Assembly (NCBI GenBank): GCA_963815935.1
Contig: CAWFIL010000004.1
Span: 124,001-188,000, forward strand
DNA: 64,000 nucleotides
Direction of reading: 5' to 3'
From: JARIHD01 sp963815935
GTDB taxonomy: Bacteria > Patescibacteriota > Saccharimonadia > Saccharimonadales > UBA4665
The notes under the pieces were generated by a model. That model had not been told where the DNA came from, ran no database searches, and saw only the letters and a program-made list of their open reading frames with translations. Numbering within the stretch: position 1 is the first letter of the stretch; the number at the start of each line of letters is the position of its first letter. The translations under genes were made by a program, and so were the position numbers. Shown in pieces: positions 49,369 through 57,321 of this stretch.

Positions 49369-50286
49369 CTAGGTAGTCGCTGTGAGGTAGTCGCGCATGA
49401 CGCCCTCGGCACCGTACATCTCGAATACCTGAGACTCGCTCGGCGCCACAAAGGCAATTTCGGGGGCAAACAGTTTTTGTGGACCGTTGCCGTATTCGCG
49501 GTATGTGGCCATGAATTCGTCAAGATGTCGGCCATATTTATCAGAAGCACCAGCGCCTACACCGCCTACCGGAACAACCAATTCGACATTATTCATCAGG
49601 CCCATGGTGGCGGCCATGCGGCCAGCCGCTACACCGATCGCCTGCCACGCCGGGTGGTTGGTCGCCATTTCACGCGGGTCGCAATTGTACGTAGCGGCTA
49701 GTGCCGGGCCCGCATAGCGACGCTCAAAGGTATCGAATGGATCGGCGCTCTGTGGCAGATGGCCAATCTCATAGGGGCTGCTGTTATCTACGCGATGTAC
49801 ATCCGCATATGAAGCATCTTTTTCGACTACGCCCGAGCCGACACCAGTGCCAATAATTAACGCTCCTGTCTTACCGTACTTGTGCCGACCAATCCTGGCG
49901 GCCGCAGCCTGGGCGGCTAAATTGCCATCATTGACCGCGACCAACGCAAAACCTTCGTCCAACAGACGAGCAGCCGCAGGGTCGGCACCAGCAAGCTCCT
50001 CGCGCAGTGTGTATTGCTTGTTACGCATACCAGCAACGTTTGCTAGCGGGCCAACCAGTTTGCCGTCTGAGCTCACTGGCCCAGGATAGCCAGCAACCAT
50101 CCAGCCATGACCGTCGTGGGCTGCTTGCAGCGCTTGGCGAGCCATCCAGCCAAAGAACTCGCGTGGCTTGGTGGGGGTTTCTATAGAGGTAAAGTCGGAT
50201 ACATCACCGCTTTCGCAGACGGCGCGACGTGCATTTGTCCCACCAAAGCCAAGGCATACACCCGACTCAACATCGACGGTCTTCAT
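49369..50286 (-). CDS. ROK/glucokinase-like sugar kinase
   Basis: Actin-fold kinase of 305 residues. Phosphate-1 FGGTNARRAV, catalytic Asp in AVNDGNLAAQ, phosphate-2 GALIIGTGVGSGVV and a C-terminal PVGGVGAGA block are seen. A zinc motif of the ROK repressors (CxCGxxGC) is not evident. Probably phosphorylates glucose, which the GH37 trehalase could supply. AAGGA lies 9 nt before the ATG, and the slipin gene ends 14 nt upstream, so the two form an operon. Confidence 0.8.
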   Translation of the reverse strand: MKTVDVESGVCLGFGGTNARRAVCESGDVSDFTSIETPTKPREFFGWMARQALQAAHDGHGWMVAGYPGPVSSDGKLVGPLANVAGMRNKQYTLREELAGADPAAARLLDEGFALVAVNDGNLAAQAAAARIGRHKYGKTGALIIGTGVGSGVVEKDASYADVHRVDNSSPYEIGHLPQSADPFDTFERRYAGPALAATYNCDPREMATNHPAWQAIGVAAGRMAATMGLMNNVELVVPVGGVGAGASDKYGRHLDEFMATYREYGNGPQKLFAPEIAFVAPSESQVFEMYGAEGVMRDYLTATT

Positions 50287-50299
50287 TGGTCAATTCCTT

Positions 50300-51055
50300 T
50301 TATTTCACAAGTTGTTTAAAGGCGTCCCCGAGGTCAGCCGGCAGCACAAACAGCGTCTTCTGAGATGGCTCAACGGCAATTTTCTCTAGCGTTTGCAGCG
50401 TGCGGATGCCCATACCGCCAGGTACTTTGGCGAGCATAGCAGCCGCTTCGGCAACTTCTTGGGCTGCAGCCTTTTCGGCGGCGGCGCTAATAATTACGGC
50501 ACGGCGCTCACGTTCGGCCTCGGCCTGTTTAGCCATAGCGCGCTTCATGTTCTCTGGCAGCTCTACGTTCTGTATCTTGACGTTTTCTACGTCAATGCCC
50601 CAACTATCTGTTTCGCTATCTACTATCTTTTTGATGGCTTCGCTAATTTGTTCACGCTGCGATAACAAGTCGTCTAGTTCGACATTACCAACCACGTCAC
50701 GCAAAGCCGCCTGAGCAAACTGCGAGGTAGCGTAAATGTAGTTGTTGGTCTCCAGGACCGCTTTGGCGGCATCAACGACACGAAAGTACACCACGGCGTC
50801 GACCTTGATAGTCACATTGTCCTTGGTGATAACTTCTTGACTTGGTACATCCACAGGCGTAGAACGAACGTCCACTTTAATAAGCTGCTGAAAGATTGGC
50901 ACCACAACCCGCAAACCGGGCATGCGCATGCCCGTATACTTGCCAAGCGTCAGCACTACGCCACGCTCGTACTGGTTGATAATCTTAATTCCCGAAAGAA
51001 CAAAAAATACTATTGCGATTAGGATAATTATTCCCAAGCCACCAAATGCTTCCAT
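50300..51055 (-). CDS. Slipin/stomatin-type SPFH membrane protein
   Basis: 251 residues. An N-terminal membrane hairpin (LGIIILIAIVFFVLSGIKII) precedes the Band-7 domain starting NQYERGVVLTLGKYTGMRMPG, then the coiled ERRAVIISAAAEKAAAQE region and a short hydrophobic end. Forms ring-like membrane scaffolds. No NfeD partner gene is adjacent. AGAGG lies 8 nt before the ATG, with TATAAT upstream. Confidence 0.92.
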   Translation of the reverse strand: MEAFGGLGIIILIAIVFFVLSGIKIINQYERGVVLTLGKYTGMRMPGLRVVVPIFQQLIKVDVRSTPVDVPSQEVITKDNVTIKVDAVVYFRVVDAAKAVLETNNYIYATSQFAQAALRDVVGNVELDDLLSQREQISEAIKKIVDSETDSWGIDVENVKIQNVELPENMKRAMAKQAEAERERRAVIISAAAEKAAAQEVAEAAAMLAKVPGGMGIRTLQTLEKIAVEPSQKTLFVLPADLGDAFKQLVK

Positions 51056-51104
51056 GTCTCAGACCTCTTTTACAACCCTGATTATAAAGCGAAGATACAG
51101 CTTT

Positions 51105-52463
51105 TTACCAGCGATTGCGGCGACGAGCCGTCTCGTGTACATAATGGACGCGTGCTCGGGCAAGATATACCGTAGCCGACAGCAACGTCACGACAGCCGC
51201 AATAGAGCCTATGACCCCAGTTGGCAAGCCTGTGTTAGCCAGTGTGGCCGCTACACAATCCGCCGGTCTGGTCAGCCCGACTGTAAACGAATTGGCATTA
51301 CCTGCAAAATTAGTGAGCGTCCCCTGCACACTGCCGCTGGAATAGTCACATGTTGTTGTAAACTCAGCAGCCAGAACCGCTGCTGCGCTACTAGCACTAA
51401 TGGTTGAGCCGTACGAACAGTCACTCCCCGTGCAGGTCCAGTTAGTGCCCGACCCACTCAGGCTCACGCCCGTGGGCAGACTAAAGGCAATTTTGGTCGT
51501 AGGCTCTACATTGTAGAGCGAGCTTGTATTGGTAACCGTAATAGCACTAGCCGTTTTTACCGATTGTGCGCTAGTGGTGTTGCTATTCGACGTACTGGCT
51601 GTTAGGTCTTGGCAGCCACTTGGCAACGTTGTCTTGCCCCGATTGGGGATAGTACTTGCTGGCAACGCATTTATGTCGCTGACTTCGGTATTCCAGTAAC
51701 TTGGGGTCACGTCGTAGGGGTTAGGTAAGGTATCGTCGGTTATATAAACCCAGCCCGCATTGTTGGCCCGGGTCAACGCCAGTGCCGTGGCGTAGTCGGT
51801 GCTATTAGTTGTGTGAACAATCTGCCAAAAACGGTTCTGGTATGCAGGGTTATCTTCAAAACCCGCATACTGCGTCGTCCAACCCGATTGATATGCGGCA
51901 AAGGTATTTTCGGCATTTAGAAAGATGTCGCCGTACGGCTCATAGCTAGGCGCGATGTGTGTACCGGGGTTAAGCACAACTAACGCATTGGGATGCGTGT
52001 TCTTGATGTGATTGTAGAGACCTGCGATATAGCATAGGTCGGCCGCATTGCCCGTCTGGACGCGATCTAGAAAAATGCCCGTTACGCCGGGGTACATCTG
52101 GTACCACGTATCTATGTCGTCGTAGGCAGCCTGAAAACTACGGCTCTGGTAGTTGGTGTCGACATAACCGATCGAACGAATGCCACTGGTAGTATTGTTA
52201 CTAATTGCCGTGGTGTAATTGGAGTCCACCGAGACGCCAGGGCCGCTTGCCGGGTCAACAACCACGAACGGCACCGTTGAGCTGCCTGCTCCAGTAATGT
52301 CACTCCAAAATGTACCAACTGTAGGGTATTGATACATCGGCACGGCGGCCGATTGATTAGTTACGGCGGCGTACGTCTTGGCACTAAAGGCAGTACACAA
52401 GTAACACGGAACCACCAGAGTAGCGGCCAGACCCATAGCTATTTTTTTGATGTTTATTTTCAT
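51105..52463 (-). CDS. Surface GH135-like (Spherulin-4) enzyme with membrane anchor
   Basis: 452 residues with a signal peptide ending near TYAA. A TIM-barrel domain (about 35-280: VPMYQYPTVGTFWSDI, RSIGYVDTNYQSR, GVTGIFLDRVQTG, HPNALVVLNPGTH, AGWVYITDDTLPNPYD) matches the spherulation-specific family 4, which includes glycosidases acting on galactosaminogalactan. Acidic candidates are D in FLDR and D in ITDDT. A Ser/Thr-rich Ig-like region, a membrane segment (IGSIAAVVTLLSATVYLA) and an Arg-rich tail follow. A likely role is trimming amino-sugar polymers outside the cell. Confidence 0.75.
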   Translation of the reverse strand: MKINIKKIAMGLAATLVVPCYLCTAFSAKTYAAVTNQSAAVPMYQYPTVGTFWSDITGAGSSTVPFVVVDPASGPGVSVDSNYTTAISNNTTSGIRSIGYVDTNYQSRSFQAAYDDIDTWYQMYPGVTGIFLDRVQTGNAADLCYIAGLYNHIKNTHPNALVVLNPGTHIAPSYEPYGDIFLNAENTFAAYQSGWTTQYAGFEDNPAYQNRFWQIVHTTNSTDYATALALTRANNAGWVYITDDTLPNPYDVTPSYWNTEVSDINALPASTIPNRGKTTLPSGCQDLTASTSNSNTTSAQSVKTASAITVTNTSSLYNVEPTTKIAFSLPTGVSLSGSGTNWTCTGSDCSYGSTISASSAAAVLAAEFTTTCDYSSGSVQGTLTNFAGNANSFTVGLTRPADCVAATLANTGLPTGVIGSIAAVVTLLSATVYLARARVHYVHETARRRNRW

Positions 52464-52543
52464 ATCCCGCTCTTTTAGGCATAAGCTCTTTAGCTACAAC
52501 AAATTATACAACACATCCTCAGGTTGTACACGTTCTTTATGAG

Positions 52544-53848
52544 CTAATGCGCAACAGGGCCGTCAAACGGTAGCTTGCCATCAATATATTCTTGGCAAAA
52601 GCGCTCGAAGACGGCATTAGTCCAGCCAAAACCGGTTTGCGCCGGGTATACGCCCTTTAGCGGCGGTTTATCGGGTGCTACTACGTTGTACTTTTCTAGA
52701 AACACGCCATGGTCATTAAACCACTGCAAGTTGCAGCGCATCCACTTCATAGCAATACGGCGAGCATCTTGGTGGTACCCATAGCGTTGCAAACCCTTCA
52801 CCACCAAGAAGTGTAATGGCGCCCAGCCGTTTGGATACGCCCACTGCGTTGGCATAGCGCCAGGAACATACGAGCCAAGCGGCAGACTGTCGGTTGTGGC
52901 CAACCCGCCCTTTTGTTCGAAACGTTTCAGCGCCTTGACCATTTCCTGCGCCTGACGGCCGTCGACCATGCCTGCCCAGAGTGGGTAGTACGATGCAAGC
53001 GACGACACATTGCCACGCTTTTCCTTTACATAATTGTAGTCGTAAAATAAACCCCTGCCTTGGTCCCACATCAGGTTGTTCATCTTTTCACGACGGATAG
53101 CAGCAACTTGGTCCCACTTAAGACCCTCTTTGCGGTCACCCAAAATGCGGGCAGTCTGAGCAAAGTCAGTTTCGTATTTGTAGAGCAGCGCGTTTAGGTC
53201 AACAGGCAAATAGTTAAGCGCCTTGCGCCCAAAACGTGGCGTCATATCCCAGCCGCTCTCGGTCTCGGCAATGTCGTGCAGATAGTTGAAGTCGTAGTAG
53301 CGGCTCAGGCCTTGGTATACCTGGCGAGCATTTGGCTTGCGAGTACCCATCCAGACAGTTTCGTATTCTTGCTTGGCGACTGCCATGCACTCTTTGAGCC
53401 AACCCTTGTCCATGTGGTAGGTGTCGTACAGATCAAAGATCAGGCTGGTGAGCAATGGCGGCTGCGACCGGCTGGTCATGTAGGTTTGCGACGAATTGGG
53501 AATAATTTTGTATCGCTTAAAGATAGAGAACAAGTCCTCAAGGATGCCCATATTCAGGTCTTTGTGCTGCTCGTCGAGTAAGCCCTGGATCATAAAATAG
53601 CTGTCCCAGTAAAACAGTTCGTCGTAGTCGAACTCGTGACCCTCGGCGTACGACGGCACTAAATATGGTTTTGGCACACCGATCAGACTGCCTTCGTCCT
53701 TGGGGTGATAGCGTTCTAGCTTGGTCCAATAGTTGGTGATGTAATCGCGGGCAACTTTTACCTCGTCGGCGGAAAGGTCCTTGCCAGCGCGCTGCACAAA
53801 TAACCGCGTAGGGGCGGTTTTGGCAATCTTTTTGGCTTTATCTAACAT
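52544..53848 (-). CDS. GH37 trehalase, cytoplasmic
   Basis: 434 residues without a signal peptide. GH37 blocks: FDYDELFYWDSYFMIQGL, the catalytic Asp in ETESGWDMTPRF, TQWAYPNGWAPLHFLV, the second acid in FLEKYNVVAP, and YPAQTGFGWTNAVFERF. It lacks the N-terminal helices of larger trehalases. It hydrolyses trehalose to two glucose. AGAGG lies 3 nt before the ATG. The TreT-like gene at 28.8 kb makes a matching synthesis step plausible. Confidence 0.87.
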   Translation of the reverse strand: MLDKAKKIAKTAPTRLFVQRAGKDLSADEVKVARDYITNYWTKLERYHPKDEGSLIGVPKPYLVPSYAEGHEFDYDELFYWDSYFMIQGLLDEQHKDLNMGILEDLFSIFKRYKIIPNSSQTYMTSRSQPPLLTSLIFDLYDTYHMDKGWLKECMAVAKQEYETVWMGTRKPNARQVYQGLSRYYDFNYLHDIAETESGWDMTPRFGRKALNYLPVDLNALLYKYETDFAQTARILGDRKEGLKWDQVAAIRREKMNNLMWDQGRGLFYDYNYVKEKRGNVSSLASYYPLWAGMVDGRQAQEMVKALKRFEQKGGLATTDSLPLGSYVPGAMPTQWAYPNGWAPLHFLVVKGLQRYGYHQDARRIAMKWMRCNLQWFNDHGVFLEKYNVVAPDKPPLKGVYPAQTGFGWTNAVFERFCQEYIDGKLPFDGPVAH

Positions 53849-53914
53849 CTTACCTCTAGCTTAGTCAGCAAACAGGGGTACGTCAAGTTAATTGACGGCA
53901 TTATTCATCGAAAA

Positions 53915-54604
53915 TTACTTGGATTTGTTCAGGCGTGTACCGACACCAGCAACAATGGTTGCCAAGCCTTGCTCAAAATAAAAGTCATTGTCGAGCAGCT
54001 CGTCATCCGAAATATCCTGCATAGCGGCGTGGAAAGCCGACGAAGTCTGAGCGATCTCAGCCCGACGTTCGGCAACCATTACCTTAAGGGCCTCACGGCT
54101 TCGTGGATCGGCCTGCTCTTCAAATACACAGCCTAACGTGTAGCGCCCAATTAGAAACAACGACGTAAGCGCTAGTCTACCCGAAAAGCCCTGCTCCATC
54201 ATACGGTCAACCATTAAGTCCCGGCCTTTAAAGGACATCTTGCTGCTGGACAAATCGGCGCTAGCAAGTACCAACGCTCCGTCACGGTAGCGCAGCAGCA
54301 CTTTGCGCATGCCCCGGCCCATCCCAAACAGCAAGTCCTGCCAGCTAGCCTTGGCAAACGCTTCGGGCTTTTCGGCCTTGAACTCGCACTCGATAATGCG
54401 CTTGGCGAGCTGGTCAATAAGGTCCTGCTTGTTATCAAAATGCCAATAGAGTGCCGATGCCTTAACGCCAAGTTTGTCTGCCAGGCGGCGGACCGTCAGC
54501 CCGTCGAAGCCCACTTCGTTGAGCAGCTCCAGGGCGGCCGAAACCACCTTTTCCCGTTCAAGCCCGGGTGCTGGTCGGCTGGTCACGTCTGGTTTGTGGG
54601 ACAT
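53915..54604 (-). CDS. TetR/AcrR-family repressor
   Basis: 229 residues. The N-terminal helix-turn-helix is GFDGLTVRRLADKLGVKASALYWHFDNKQDLIDQL. The C-terminal part fits the TetR_C ligand domain (LLRYRDGALVLASADLSS). It lies 33 nt after an MFS pump gene and most likely represses it. The gap carries GTTATA-N6-TATAAC, an inverted repeat around its own -10 (TATAAC), suggesting autoregulation. AAGGG lies 7 nt before the ATG. Confidence 0.92.
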   Translation of the reverse strand: MSHKPDVTSRPAPGLEREKVVSAALELLNEVGFDGLTVRRLADKLGVKASALYWHFDNKQDLIDQLAKRIIECEFKAEKPEAFAKASWQDLLFGMGRGMRKVLLRYRDGALVLASADLSSSKMSFKGRDLMVDRMMEQGFSGRLALTSLFLIGRYTLGCVFEEQADPRSREALKVMVAERRAEIAQTSSAFHAAMQDISDDELLDNDFYFEQGLATIVAGVGTRLNKSK

Positions 54605-54637
54605 AATACTACCCTTGTTATACCAGGTTATAACACC

Positions 54638-56230
54638 TTAGGCAATTTCCTCGGCTTCCGCCAACTCGGTCATAGTCTTATTTTCGTCTTTGCCACTGCG
54701 TAAGCGCGTTTCTTTGAGGAAGAAAGTCAGGAACAAGCCGATCGAGGTGACCCCAGCGGCAATCAAGAACACGGTGTTAGTAGACTTGGTAAAAGCCGTC
54801 AACACGACGTGCTGGACATCTGCCGGCAACTGGTGGATAGCACCCGCGTTTGGCGTACCGCTTGTACCGCCAATGTGCTTTGGCATGTTAGCCGCAAGGC
54901 GGCTAGAAAGGATTGCACCGAAGGCAGCACTACCAATTGCACCGCCCAAACTACGGAAGAAGCCCGTTGCGGCCGTACCGGCGCCCATTTCGCGCGGCGG
55001 GATAGCATTTTGGATAGCCATCGTCACTACCTGCATCACCTGCCCCATACCCACACCAAGCAGGAACAGATAGGCGCTCAGCTGCCACGAAGCCGTCGAT
55101 ACAGTCAGCATACCCAGTAGCGCCATAGCAATAGTTACACAGCCCATACCGATAATCGGGAAGATCTTGTAGCGGCCAGTCTTACTGATAAGCTTGCCGA
55201 CAATAACTGACGTTGGGATCATACCAAGCGTCATCGGGACTAAATGCAGACCGGCAGAAGTCGGCGACAAGCCGTTCACGATCTGGAAGTACAGTGATAC
55301 ATACACTAGCGCGCCAAAGAGTGCAGCGCCCATTACAAACAAGACCGGCACACCCACACGAAAGACGGAGTTCTTAAATAAGTGTAATGCCAAAATTGGC
55401 TCGTCGGCCTTCTTTTCGCGGTACAAGAAGCTACCCAAGAAACCTACAGCAGCAGCGATCAAGCCGAGGATAATTCCCGAGCCCCAGGCATATTGTTGGC
55501 CGCCCCACTCTGTTACGAGTAGCAAGGCACTGACACCAGCCACCAGCATCATCGAACCGATGTAGTCAATATGGTGTTCACGTTTGAATTTAGGCAGATG
55601 CAGTACCTTCTCTATGACAGCCAAAGCCAAGATACCAATCGGGATGTTGATCAGGAATACCCAGCGCCAGCTGGTCGTAAGCCCCAGGAACGTGTGCGAG
55701 TCAGTCAGGAACCCACCGATCAGCGGCCCAAAAATACTACCCACGCCAAATACAATGCCAAATAGTCCAGAGTACTTGCCACGCTCACGCGGTGCAATCA
55801 TGTCGCCAATAATAGCCATAGCTAAGCTCATGAGCCCGCCCGCGCCCAAGCCCTGGATGCCACGGAAGATGATCAGCATAGTCAGGTTCTGGGCAAACGC
55901 ACACAGCGCCGAGCCCATTAGGAAAAGCACAATCGACAGCATAAAGATCTTCTTACGGCCATAGAGGTCAGAGATCTTGCCGTACAGTGGTTGGCTGGCC
56001 GTTGACGTCAGCAGATACGCCGTAATAAGCCACGACATATGGTTAAGCCCGTTGACCGGGTCTAGTTCGCGCACAATGGTCCACAAAGCCGTGCTAACGA
56101 CCGTCTGGTCGAGCACAGACAGGAACATTGCCAAAAGCAAACCACTAATCGCCAGATTAATCTGGCGCTTGTTCATTTGCGGCCGGTGAAAGCCCGCATC
56201 AGCAACTTCTGCACTAGCAGTATTTGCCAT
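54638..56230 (-). CDS. MFS multidrug exporter, DHA2 type, with TetR
   Basis: 530 residues, fourteen spans. Motif A GKISDLYGRKKIFML, motif C GLGAGGLMSLAMA and GPLIGGFLTDSHT are seen. AAGGAG lies 6 nt before the ATG. Its promoter (TTGACG-17-TACCAT) is bracketed by two TTAAC-N3-GTTAA-like sites, the probable TetR operators. Exports drugs or other amphiphiles. Confidence 0.92.
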   Translation of the reverse strand: MANTASAEVADAGFHRPQMNKRQINLAISGLLLAMFLSVLDQTVVSTALWTIVRELDPVNGLNHMSWLITAYLLTSTASQPLYGKISDLYGRKKIFMLSIVLFLMGSALCAFAQNLTMLIIFRGIQGLGAGGLMSLAMAIIGDMIAPRERGKYSGLFGIVFGVGSIFGPLIGGFLTDSHTFLGLTTSWRWVFLINIPIGILALAVIEKVLHLPKFKREHHIDYIGSMMLVAGVSALLLVTEWGGQQYAWGSGIILGLIAAAVGFLGSFLYREKKADEPILALHLFKNSVFRVGVPVLFVMGAALFGALVYVSLYFQIVNGLSPTSAGLHLVPMTLGMIPTSVIVGKLISKTGRYKIFPIIGMGCVTIAMALLGMLTVSTASWQLSAYLFLLGVGMGQVMQVVTMAIQNAIPPREMGAGTAATGFFRSLGGAIGSAAFGAILSSRLAANMPKHIGGTSGTPNAGAIHQLPADVQHVVLTAFTKSTNTVFLIAAGVTSIGLFLTFFLKETRLRSGKDENKTMTELAEAEEIA

Positions 56231-56239
56231 ACTGTCTCC

Positions 56240-56284
56240 TTAACGTTGTTAAACAATTCGGTACTATGGTAGCTTAACAACGTT
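56240..56284. promoter_or_regulatory. Twin operator around the MFS promoter
   Basis: TTAACGTTGTTAA (56240-56252) is a TTAAC-N3-GTTAA palindrome. TTAACAACGTTCA (56274-56286) is a near copy in the opposite sense. Together they form an 11-bp perfect inverted repeat (AACGTTGTTAA/TTAACAACGTT) with a 21-bp spacer that holds the -10. Confidence 0.65.
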
Positions 56285-56311
56285 CAGTCGTCAAGTCTTT
56301 CATCCCCCACA

Positions 56312-56344
56312 ATAAAAAATACCCGGAAAGACCGGGTATTTTTT
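56312..56344. terminator. Terminator between the cohesin gene and the MFS promoter
   Basis: AAAAAATACCCGG-AAAGA-CCGGGTATTTTTT, an exact stem with A/T ends, just after the cohesin-like gene. Confidence 0.85.
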
Positions 56345-56359
56345 ATACCTTGGCGAAGA

Positions 56360-57319
56360 TTACTTCTTAGACTTTTTGGCCTTCTTGTTCTTCTTGGTAG
56401 AAGGCTTGTTGACGGGCTTGTCAGTGTTAACGGTCTTTGCCTTCTTTGCTTCGGCGGCTGCGGCAGCAGCGGCTTCAGCTTCGGCAACGCGAGCCTTGGC
56501 GGCTACGTAGCGACGACCAACGAAGAATGCAACGACAGCAGCAATAACGAATGCCAGTACACTGGTCCATACACTGGATTTGCCAGAGGTTTTCTTGGTG
56601 TCATCTTTTTTAGCCGTAGACTTCTTGGTGCTCGAAGTGTCGCTCTTCTTGGTAGAATCACCCTCTACTTGCGGCACTGCACTGGTAGAAGCGACTGGCG
56701 TAGTTGTTGTAGTGCTAGGGGTGGTCGTAGTGGCCTTGCTGGTCGAAGTCTTGCTAGAACTACTGCTTGAGCTTGTGCTCGAAGGACTAGTCGTGCTGTT
56801 CGATGCAGTGCTACCCGAGTTCGAAGGGGTCGAACCACCGTTGTTTGATGCAGGAGCATTGTAGGTGTAAGACTTGTCGGCACCACTTACGTTAATTTGC
56901 TGGGCCACAGAAGGCGGATTTGGGTGAGCAAAATATGAGCCGCTACCAAAACCTACCGTAACCGTACTTGGACTTGGAAGGGTGAAGTATACCGTGGCGA
57001 GCGTGTTGGTGCCACTTACCGTGCCACCGGCAGGAACGTAGCCGGCAACGCAGTCATTGCCACAAGAGACTTGTGTAAACGATCCGCCCATAGAAAAGTG
57101 AACGTTCTGTACAGCGCTAGAGAAAGTAAGATGTGCCTCTGCATAGTTAATCGTGCTATCGCTAGTTTCACTGATAGTTACTGCGAAAGTATCGCTTGTC
57201 TGAGATGAAACGCCCGAGAGCGACAGCGAACCACTTGCAGCTAGTGCGCTGCCACCCAGCAGACTACTGGCCAATACGGTCAGCCCGCTAAATAAGCTTG
57301 CGAGTTTAATATTCTTCAT
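56360..57319 (-). CDS. Surface-anchored cohesin-like protein
   Basis: 319 residues with a signal peptide (LASLFSGLTVLASSLLGGSALA). A single beta-sandwich domain (about 30-150; SDTFAVTISETSDSTINYAEAHLTF blocks, then NTLATVYFTLPSPSTVTVGFGSGS) follows the strand order of cohesins. After it come a long Ser/Thr linker, a membrane segment (SVWTSVLAFVIAAVVAFFVG) and a Lys/Ala-rich cytoplasmic tail. No sortase signal. It begins 3 nt after the dockerin-bearing deacetylase gene, the natural binding partner. A domain of this class could instead serve only as an adhesin. Confidence 0.7.
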   Translation of the reverse strand: MKNIKLASLFSGLTVLASSLLGGSALAASGSLSLSGVSSQTSDTFAVTISETSDSTINYAEAHLTFSSAVQNVHFSMGGSFTQVSCGNDCVAGYVPAGGTVSGTNTLATVYFTLPSPSTVTVGFGSGSYFAHPNPPSVAQQINVSGADKSYTYNAPASNNGGSTPSNSGSTASNSTTSPSSTSSSSSSSKTSTSKATTTTPSTTTTTPVASTSAVPQVEGDSTKKSDTSSTKKSTAKKDDTKKTSGKSSVWTSVLAFVIAAVVAFFVGRRYVAAKARVAEAEAAAAAAAEAKKAKTVNTDKPVNKPSTKKNKKAKKSKK

Positions 57320-57321
57320 TG

